DNA from: Gemmatimonadaceae bacterium
GTDB taxonomy: Bacteria > Latescibacterota > UBA2968 > UBA8231
Length of the DNA: 17,780 nucleotides
Direction of reading: 5' to 3'
NCBI GenBank assembly: GCA_002726335.1
Contig: PBSR01000039.1
Span: forward strand, 1-17,780
The translations under genes and the position numbers were made by a program. Within the stretch, counting starts at the first letter, position 1, and each line of letters starts with the position of its first letter. This document shows positions 12,824 to 17,780 of the stretch, piece after piece. A model generated the notes under the pieces. It did not search any database. It had not been told where the DNA came from and worked only from the letters and a program-made list of their open reading frames with translations.

Positions 12824-14566
12824 CTATTTCTTGAGGAGATCTACCACGGACTGATGCCCTTCGGCCTTGGCCAGGTCCAAAGCGATCTTGCCGTCCTCGT
12901 TCTTCTTGCTCGCTTCTACCCCCGCCTGCAGCAACGCCTGCGCCACCGCTTCCTCACCATCTTCGGCTACCCGGTGCAGGGCGGTATTGCCATTCTGGTC
13001 CGTGATATCGACATCGACACCGGCCGTCACCAGCGACTGCACGATGTCGACCGTGGCGGCAAACATCAGTGCGGTTCGGCCTTCCACCGTGGCGGCCTGT
13101 ATATCGGCATCGGCCTGGAGCAGAACGGTGACGATATCCAGATCCCCATCGTTGGCCGCCACCATCAGGGGAGTGTTGCCATCTTCGTCGGCGCCACTGG
13201 GGTCAGCGCCTGCATCGATCAGGACGGCGGACACCTCTGCCGTGGCGGCGAAGAGCAGAGCACTGCGTCCCATCTGGTCCCGGGTGTCAACCTCGACGCC
13301 TTCGGCCAGCAGGAACTCGGCGATGTCCCCCGTCGCGGCGTACATCAGCGCCGTCCGTCCCGTGTTCGTCGCCGCATCCACCCTGGCATCCGACTCGATC
13401 AGCGTGCGCACCGTGTCCACGTGTCCGGATTCGGCGGCATACATCAGCGCCGTCTTGTCGTGTCGATCTGACACTTCCACTGTGGCGCCACATTCCAGCA
13501 ACGCCACCACAACCTCCTGGTTGCCCTTGCGGGAGGCGTGCATCAGCGCCGTCCTGGCGGCGTGCATCAGCGCTGTGCGTCCAGTTTCGTCGCCGGCGTT
13601 CATGTTGGCTCCGGATCTCGCCAGCAGGTGAACAACCTCCTTGGAGGCGGCGTACATCAGCGGCGTACGACCACTGGTATCGGCGGAGTTGATATCGGCG
13701 CCGGCATTGATCAGCCCCTGGAGCTGGATAACACTCCCGGACTTGGCAGCTTCGGCGATCACCGACTTGTCATCGGCCTTCTCGGAGACAGCCTTGCCCG
13801 TCGCCTCCAGCAGACTGCGGACCCGCTCGTCCGTGGTCTGCATCACCGCCGTGCGACCTTGTCGGTCTCGCGCCGTGACGTCGGCGCCGGCCCGCAACAG
13901 AGCGCGTACCGACGCCATTTCGTTCTGACGGGCGGCGAACATCAGGGCAGAAGTGCCTGTGGAGTCCACTGCCGTTGCGTCGGTTCCTGCCCGCAGCAGC
14001 TGCCACACGAGATCGACGGGTCCCTTCAGGGCAGCGTACATCAGAGCCGTGTGATTCGAACCGTTGCGTACATCGACTTCAGCGCCGGCCTTCAACAGGA
14101 TGTCGACGACCTCGACCTGCCCCCAGCCAGATGCCAGCATCAGCGCCGTGTTGCGTTCGGAGTTCTCAGCGTTGATGTCGATGCCGGTTTCGAGGAGGAA
14201 CTGCACAGTCTGGGTGTGGCCATTGCGCGCCGCCCGCAGCAAGGAGGTCCAGCCGAGACGATCCGTGGCGTTGATGTCGGCGCCGGCCTCGAGCAAGGCG
14301 GCCAGCACGTCGACGTGTCCCCTCCGCGCCGCCCGCAGGACAGGCGTCCAGCCGGACGAGTCGGCGGCGTTGACGTCGGCGCCCACCTTGATCAGCAGTT
14401 GCACCACCTGCAGGTGTCCGAGTCCGGCGGCCAGCATTAGCGGCGTGCTGCCCGCCTCGTCTGTCACGTCGGGTCTGGCGCCGCGCGACAGCGCCGAATT
14501 CACATTCTTGGCGTTGCCGTTCTTGGAGGCCCGCAGCAGGCCGACGTTGATCCACTCTTCAGGCAT
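12824..14566 (-). CDS. Ankyrin repeat protein with 18 repeats
   Basis: The 580-residue product is built almost entirely of ankyrin repeats, with no other domain and no signal peptide. About 18 units are visible: standard 33-residue ones at 40-237, 267-299, 371-403, 464-496 and 527-559, and shorter 29-30-residue ones at 238-266, 300-329, 404-433, 434-463 and 497-526. Consensus residues TALMYAA..GH.D.V..LL.AGAD.NA.D..G are clear. It probably acts as a scaffold or partner-binding protein; no catalytic domain is present. ATG 14566 has no strong ribosome site. It lies 84 bases after the nitrilase on the same strand and may share its transcript. The stop is TAG. An 8-residue duplication is described separately. 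Confidence 0.9.
   Translation of the reverse strand: MPEEWINVGLLRASKNGNAKNVNSALSRGARPDVTDEAGSTPLMLAAGLGHLQVVQLLIKVGADVNAADSSGWTPVLRAARRGHVDVLAALLEAGADINATDRLGWTSLLRAARNGHTQTVQFLLETGIDINAENSERNTALMLASGWGQVEVVDILLKAGAEVDVRNGSNHTALMYAALKGPVDLVWQLLRAGTDATAVDSTGTSALMFAARQNEMASVRALLRAGADVTARDRQGRTAVMQTTDERVRSLLEATGKAVSEKADDKSVIAEAAKSGSVIQLQGLINAGADINSADTSGRTPLMYAASKEVVHLLARSGANMNAGDETGRTALMHAARTALMHASRKGNQEVVVALLECGATVEVSDRHDKTALMYAAESGHVDTVRTLIESDARVDAATNTGRTALMYAATGDIAEFLLAEGVEVDTRDQMGRSALLFAATAEVSAVLIDAGADPSGADEDGNTPLMVAANDGDLDIVTVLLQADADIQAATVEGRTALMFAATVDIVQSLVTAGVDVDITDQNGNTALHRVAEDGEEAVAQALLQAGVEASKKNEDGKIALDLAKAEGHQSVVDLLKK
13535..13582 (-). repeat. 24-base tandem duplication inside the ankyrin gene
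   Basis: Two adjacent 24-base copies share the first 15 bases exactly (GGCGTGCATCAGCGC at 13535 and 13559) and duplicate RTALMHAA as RTALMHAS (residues 330-337 and 338-345). The extra eight residues lengthen one ankyrin unit and keep the frame. It looks like slippage or unequal crossing-over within the repeats. Confidence 0.65.
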
Positions 14567-14576
14567 GGCTCTGGGG

Positions 14577-14617
14577 GGTGAGAGGGGAAATTTCAGACGG
14601 AATACATATGGTGAGAG
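14577..14617. promoter_or_regulatory. Paired GGTGAGAG direct repeat upstream of the ankyrin gene
   Basis: GGTGAGAG occurs at 14577-14584 and 14610-14617, 33 bases apart (about three helical turns), flanking a more AT-rich core in the 84-base gap between nitrilase and ankyrin genes. It could be a binding site for a dimeric regulator, or chance. No clear promoter hexamers are visible. Confidence 0.2.
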
Positions 14618-14650
14618 CGCCGGACTCCAAGTCGGCAGCCGTGGACCCGT

Positions 14651-15616
14651 CTACCGTCGCACTGCGTCACTCGAGAAGCGGGCGGCTCTGGGGTCCAGCT
14701 CCCTGCCGCTGGTCTGTGCCAGAGGGCCGTAGAGATCCGGTCGCCGGCCACGCATCCAGCGCCGCCCCGTGCTGCGCTCCAGCAGGTCCGGGTCCAGATC
14801 GGCCACCACCATCACATCTTCCGGCTCACAGGTCTCGACCAGAGTACGACCGTAACAGTCCAGGATCATGGCGTTGCCGGTGCGCACCTCGTCGTCGTCG
14901 ACGCCGACACCGTTGGCGAACACAAGGAACATGCCGTTGTCGTGGGCCCTGGCCGGCAACCAGCGCTGCAGCCATTGCCGCCCCTTGGGCCCGGCGAACT
15001 CAGCCCTGATCGCCTCGGGGTCCTCAGCGCGACCATGCCAGAGGGCAGGGTCGATGCGGCCCATGGCGTGTGGGCTCCGTGAAGCGCACCCGCCTGTCTG
15101 ATGCGGCGCCAGCAGCACATCGGCCCCCTGCAGGGCGGTAAGACGCACGTTCTCCACCAGGTTGTTGTCCCAACAGATCAGTACGCCGAGGCGGCACCCC
15201 AGCTGTGTATCAAAGACGGTGTAGCGGTCACCGGATGCCATGTGCTCGCTGATGAAACAGTGCAGCTTGCGATGGGCATCGACCCGACCGTCGGGCTGGG
15301 CCACGACGTAGGTGTTGTAGAGCCTTCCGTCCGGGGCCACTTCGATCAGACCGACACCGACGATGATACCGGCTCGAGCGGCCATGTCGGCAAGACGTCT
15401 GGTGGCAGGCCCTTCCGGCACCGGCTCTGCCAAAGCTTCGATCTGAGCCCGGTCGAGGTGCCGGACGTGCCAGTAGCCGGTGAGGCACATCTCCGGAAAG
15501 GCCAGGATCTGCACGCCGGCTGCGGCTGCCTGCTGGCAGAAGTGCTCGACCCGACCCCAGTTGTACGGCTGGTCTCCCGGTCTGTGGTTGAACTGCACGG
15601 CAGCGGCGCGGATCAC
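14651..15616 (-). CDS. Nitrilase-superfamily carbon-nitrogen hydrolase
   Basis: This amidase-type enzyme (about 321 residues from GTG 15616) hydrolyses a non-peptide C-N bond, with the catalytic triad Glu-Lys-Cys visible as FPEM (Glu42), HRKLH (Lys117) and LICWDN (Cys148), numbered from GTG. Other family marks are LTGYWHVRH after the Glu and the second Glu in FISEHM. GTG 15616 is preferred because it overlaps the peptidase stop as GTGA, is preceded by CAGG, and places the strand IRAAAVQFN at the N-terminus as in the family; ATG 15643 would add nine residues with no ribosome site. The stop is TAG. Whether it acts on an amide, carbamoyl compound or nitrile is not visible. It is cytoplasmic. Confidence 0.88.
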   Translation of the reverse strand: MIRAAAVQFNHRPGDQPYNWGRVEHFCQQAAAAGVQILAFPEMCLTGYWHVRHLDRAQIEALAEPVPEGPATRRLADMAARAGIIVGVGLIEVAPDGRLYNTYVVAQPDGRVDAHRKLHCFISEHMASGDRYTVFDTQLGCRLGVLICWDNNLVENVRLTALQGADVLLAPHQTGGCASRSPHAMGRIDPALWHGRAEDPEAIRAEFAGPKGRQWLQRWLPARAHDNGMFLVFANGVGVDDDEVRTGNAMILDCYGRTLVETCEPEDVMVVADLDPDLLERSTGRRWMRGRRPDLYGPLAQTSGRELDPRAARFSSDAVRR

Positions 15617-17514
15617 GAAGACCTGACCCACTTGCGCAGCCATCCGGTGATGCGTTCCAGGCAGTCCTTCCGATGCCAGTACTCCCCGATCCCGTGCCCC
15701 TCGCGGGGATAGCGGACGAACTCCGTTGGCACGCCACGCTCGCGCAATGACACGTAGAGCTGCTGGCTCTGCTCCAGCGGCACACGGCGGTCCTCGTCAC
15801 CGTGGTAGAGCAGCGTTGGCGTCTTCACCTTGTCCACGTGGGTGATCGGTGACTGCTGACGATAGCTGTCCGGGTTCTGCCAGGGGGCGCCCTTCTGGTA
15901 GCCGGTGGTGAACCACTGGATGTCGGTGGTGCCGTAGAAGCTGGTCAGGTTGATGACCCCGGCGCCGGCGATGGCAGCCTGGAACCGATCGGTCTGGCCG
16001 ATAGCCCAGGCGGTCATGTAGCCACCGTAGCTGAAACCCATGATGGCCAGTCGTTTCGGGTGGGCGATGCCGCGGTCGATCATGGCGTCGACGCCGGCCA
16101 TGACGTCGGCGAAGTCACCGCCACCGAAGTCGTCTTCGTTGGCGCCGAGAAAAGCCTCGCCGTAGCCGGCGCTGCCGCGGAAATTGGGCGAAAGAACGGC
16201 GTATCCCTTTCCCGCCAGCAGCTGCCAGTTGGGATAGAAGTTGAACCCCCTGGCGCCAGCCGGGCCACCATGGGGTTCCACCACCAGGGGTACCCGTTTG
16301 CCTTTCCTGTAGTTGGTCGGCAGCACGAGCACGCCTTCGATCTGCAGGCCATCCGCCGATTGCCAGCGCACGGCCCGCGTACGCCCGAGAGCCACACGGG
16401 CGGTCGCCGGATTCGTCGAGGTCAGCTGCCGTTCGGTCCCACCGTCGGTGGCGGCGACGCACACTTCGGCCAGTGCCTTCGGCGTCTCGGACAGGAAGAC
16501 CAGCCCGCCCCCGCACGACACCCGCAGACCGGAGATCTGCCGGTCGCCGCTGGTCAGCTGCCGGCGGCGGCCACCCTTGGCGGTCACCGAGTGTACGTGC
16601 TGTCGCGTACCGTCGTGTACCAGCGCATAGAGCCGCCGTCCGTCCGGCGCCCAGCGAATATCGGTCACACTCCGATCGAGCGTCTCCGTCAGCACTCGCT
16701 CCCTGCTGCCCTTCGCCAGGCCGACCACGGCCAGACGGGTCAGACGGGCATAGACGGAGGTCCCCCGGCGAAGGAAGGCGATCTGCCGTCCGTCCGACGA
16801 CCAGCGTGGCGCCGTATCACACGCTTTGACGGAGGCCAGGCGACGCTTGTTCCGGCCATCGCCGTCCATCACCCACAGGCTGGAACGGTAGCTGTGGTTG
16901 CTGGTGGGCTCCCGGCGCTTCTCAAAGGCGATGCGTGGCGCTCCCGAAACCGGTGACCAGCACGCCGAAGCCTTCGTCGAGCGGTCCTTCGTCAGTTGCC
17001 GGCAGCGACCCGTGGCCACGTCCACGGTCCAGATCTGTGTCATGCGCACGAAACGATCGACGACCCGAATGCCACCCCGCTTCTTCAGCCGTTTCTCCTC
17101 GGCCCCCATGGGCTCGCGCGACAGAAACAGCAGCGACCCGCCATCGGGGGCCCAGTCGATACTGTGGACCCCCGTCTCGATATCGGTCAACCGGCGCGCC
17201 TCTCCCCCGTCGACGGGCAACAGCCAGACCTGCCGCACCTTGTCGTTGTCCCGTCTGGACACGAAGGCGATGAGCCTGCCATCCGGCGACCAGCGCGGTT
17301 CCCGTTCGCTGCCGAGCCAGGTCAGCTGTCGGGCCTTGCCACCTGCCACAGGAACCGACCAGAGATGGGCCCGGTACTCCCTGGTCTTCTCGTCCAGTTC
17401 GGCCACGGCGTAGGCCACGGTCGTCCCGTCCGGGCTGGTCTGCGGATCGAAGGCGGTCCGCAGGCGTACGGCCTGGTCGATGGTCATCGGTTTCTTCGCG
17501 GGCTTGCTCGCCAT
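15613..17514 (-). CDS. S9 family (prolyl oligopeptidase / acylaminoacyl) peptidase
   Basis: The 633-residue serine peptidase has an N-terminal beta-propeller with PD40-like blades (RWSPDGRLIAFVS 75-87, DWAPDGGSLLFLS, PRWSSDGRQIAFLR 236-249, IRWAPDGRRLYALV 286-299), then the alpha/beta-hydrolase domain. Catalytic residues are Ser495 in GFSYGGYM (493-500), Asp575 in HGDEDRRVP (571-579) and His607 in REGHGIGEY. The oxyanion-region VVEPHGGP (411-418) is typical. The family removes or cleaves near N-terminal or proline-linked residues of short peptides. No signal peptide, so it is cytoplasmic. ATG 17514 is chosen because AGGAGG lies 5 bases upstream; a longer frame to 17610 would overlap the divergent gene. 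It is the first gene of the peptidase/nitrilase unit. Confidence 0.93.
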   Translation of the reverse strand: MASKPAKKPMTIDQAVRLRTAFDPQTSPDGTTVAYAVAELDEKTREYRAHLWSVPVAGGKARQLTWLGSEREPRWSPDGRLIAFVSRRDNDKVRQVWLLPVDGGEARRLTDIETGVHSIDWAPDGGSLLFLSREPMGAEEKRLKKRGGIRVVDRFVRMTQIWTVDVATGRCRQLTKDRSTKASACWSPVSGAPRIAFEKRREPTSNHSYRSSLWVMDGDGRNKRRLASVKACDTAPRWSSDGRQIAFLRRGTSVYARLTRLAVVGLAKGSRERVLTETLDRSVTDIRWAPDGRRLYALVHDGTRQHVHSVTAKGGRRRQLTSGDRQISGLRVSCGGGLVFLSETPKALAEVCVAATDGGTERQLTSTNPATARVALGRTRAVRWQSADGLQIEGVLVLPTNYRKGKRVPLVVEPHGGPAGARGFNFYPNWQLLAGKGYAVLSPNFRGSAGYGEAFLGANEDDFGGGDFADVMAGVDAMIDRGIAHPKRLAIMGFSYGGYMTAWAIGQTDRFQAAIAGAGVINLTSFYGTTDIQWFTTGYQKGAPWQNPDSYRQQSPITHVDKVKTPTLLYHGDEDRRVPLEQSQQLYVSLRERGVPTEFVRYPREGHGIGEYWHRKDCLERITGWLRKWVRSS

Positions 17515-17593
17515 ACTGACCTCCTGGTGGCGTTCATGATCATCATAGCCAATTCGATACCCGCCCGCAGGCTCATCCTCTATCTTCTGAGCC

Positions 17594-17780
17594 ATGGCCA
17601 TGACACCCATGCTGTCTGTCGAACCCTTTCTCGACTCGACCGCCCTGCTCGCCGATCCGGCCGCTCTGCGCCGGCGGGGCGACGAGCTCGGCTACCTGTT
17701 CTTCCCCGGACTGCTCGACACCGGCCCCGTCCTCAGCCTGCGCCAACGGGTTCTCGAGATCTGCCGTGACCACCGTTGGA
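17594..17780 (+). CDS. Probable phytanoyl-CoA dioxygenase (PhyH) family protein, partial
   Basis: The frame is open from ATG 17594 to the window end (62 codons), so only the N-terminus is present. LRRRGDELGYLFFPGLLDTG and the following helix LRQRVLEICRDHRW resemble the start of PhyH-like Fe(II)/2-oxoglutarate dioxygenases, which begin with a 'GYLFFRGLL' type strand. The iron-binding HxD...H motif would lie beyond the edge, so the family call rests on this segment alone. Three in-frame ATGs (17594, 17600, 17609) are possible starts, none with a clear ribosome site. It is divergent from the S9 peptidase across 79 bases; I see no promoter I would stand on. Confidence 0.5.
   Translation, partial: MAMTPMLSVEPFLDSTALLADPAALRRRGDELGYLFFPGLLDTGPVLSLRQRVLEICRDHRW

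Noticed and set aside
12867..13631. Ser/Ala-rich plus-strand frames antisense to the ankyrin gene
   Set aside because: They only mirror the ankyrin repeats in another frame.
12824..14566. Regular DNA repetition resembling an array
   Set aside because: The repetition is the 33-residue ankyrin period in coding sequence; no spacer/repeat structure of a CRISPR array is present.
17515..17610. Longer N-terminus of the S9 peptidase
   Set aside because: AGGAGG sits 5 bases before ATG 17514, and the extension would overlap the divergent PhyH-like gene.

Overview
The window reads as chromosomal DNA from a high-GC, free-living Gram-negative bacterium, probably an uncultivated environmental lineage. 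That is inferred from gene content: PIG-L hydrolase, sodium:solute symporter, family 1 glycosidase, S9 peptidase, nitrilase and a probable phytanoyl-CoA dioxygenase. This mix is common in marine and soil groups such as Latescibacterota or Poribacteria, but the sequence gives no firm taxonomic marker. There is no rRNA, tRNA, CRISPR array, transposase or phage gene. GC is high from about position 640 to the right end. The first ~620 bases are visibly more AT-rich and look like a different compositional segment.

Layout from left to right. (1) 1-623: AT-rich end with a hairpin/T-tract and a small NTF2/SnoaL-like gene (-) with its own promoter-like palindrome. (2) 624-946: no solid gene, only a possible coding remnant. 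(3) 947-3994 (-): a prenyltransferase-fold protein, then a tight YdeI-like / APH-fold kinase / GNAT acetyltransferase set. (4) 4104-4991 (+): a PIG-L family hydrolase, divergent from the prenyltransferase-like gene and convergent with GH1. (5) 4993-9514 (-): a compact three-gene operon of an unusual radical SAM/SPASM-like protein, an SSS symporter and a GH1 beta-glycosidase. (6) 9583-12804 (+): an MFS transporter divergent from that operon, a TPR protein interrupted by an in-frame TAG, and a METTL25/RRNAD1-type methyltransferase that overlaps the end of the uninterrupted TPR frame by ATGA. (7) 12824-17514 (-): an S9 prolyl-oligopeptidase-type peptidase, a nitrilase-superfamily amidase coupled by a GTGA overlap, and an 18-repeat ankyrin protein. 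(8) 17594-end (+): the start of a probable PhyH-family dioxygenase, cut by the window edge.

The most coherent functional unit is radical SAM / SSS / GH1 with the divergent MFS. A reasonable hypothesis is uptake of a glycosylated or other small organic solute with Na+, cytoplasmic deglycosylation by GH1, and chemical modification or maturation by the radical SAM enzyme, with the MFS protein as a possible exporter. The radical SAM enzyme has a non-canonical Cx5CxxC cluster motif and a partial SPASM-like C-terminus, so it is the best candidate here for undescribed chemistry. The peptidase/nitrilase pair looks like a small cytoplasmic peptide and amide degradation unit. Nothing else forms an obvious new defence or mobile system.
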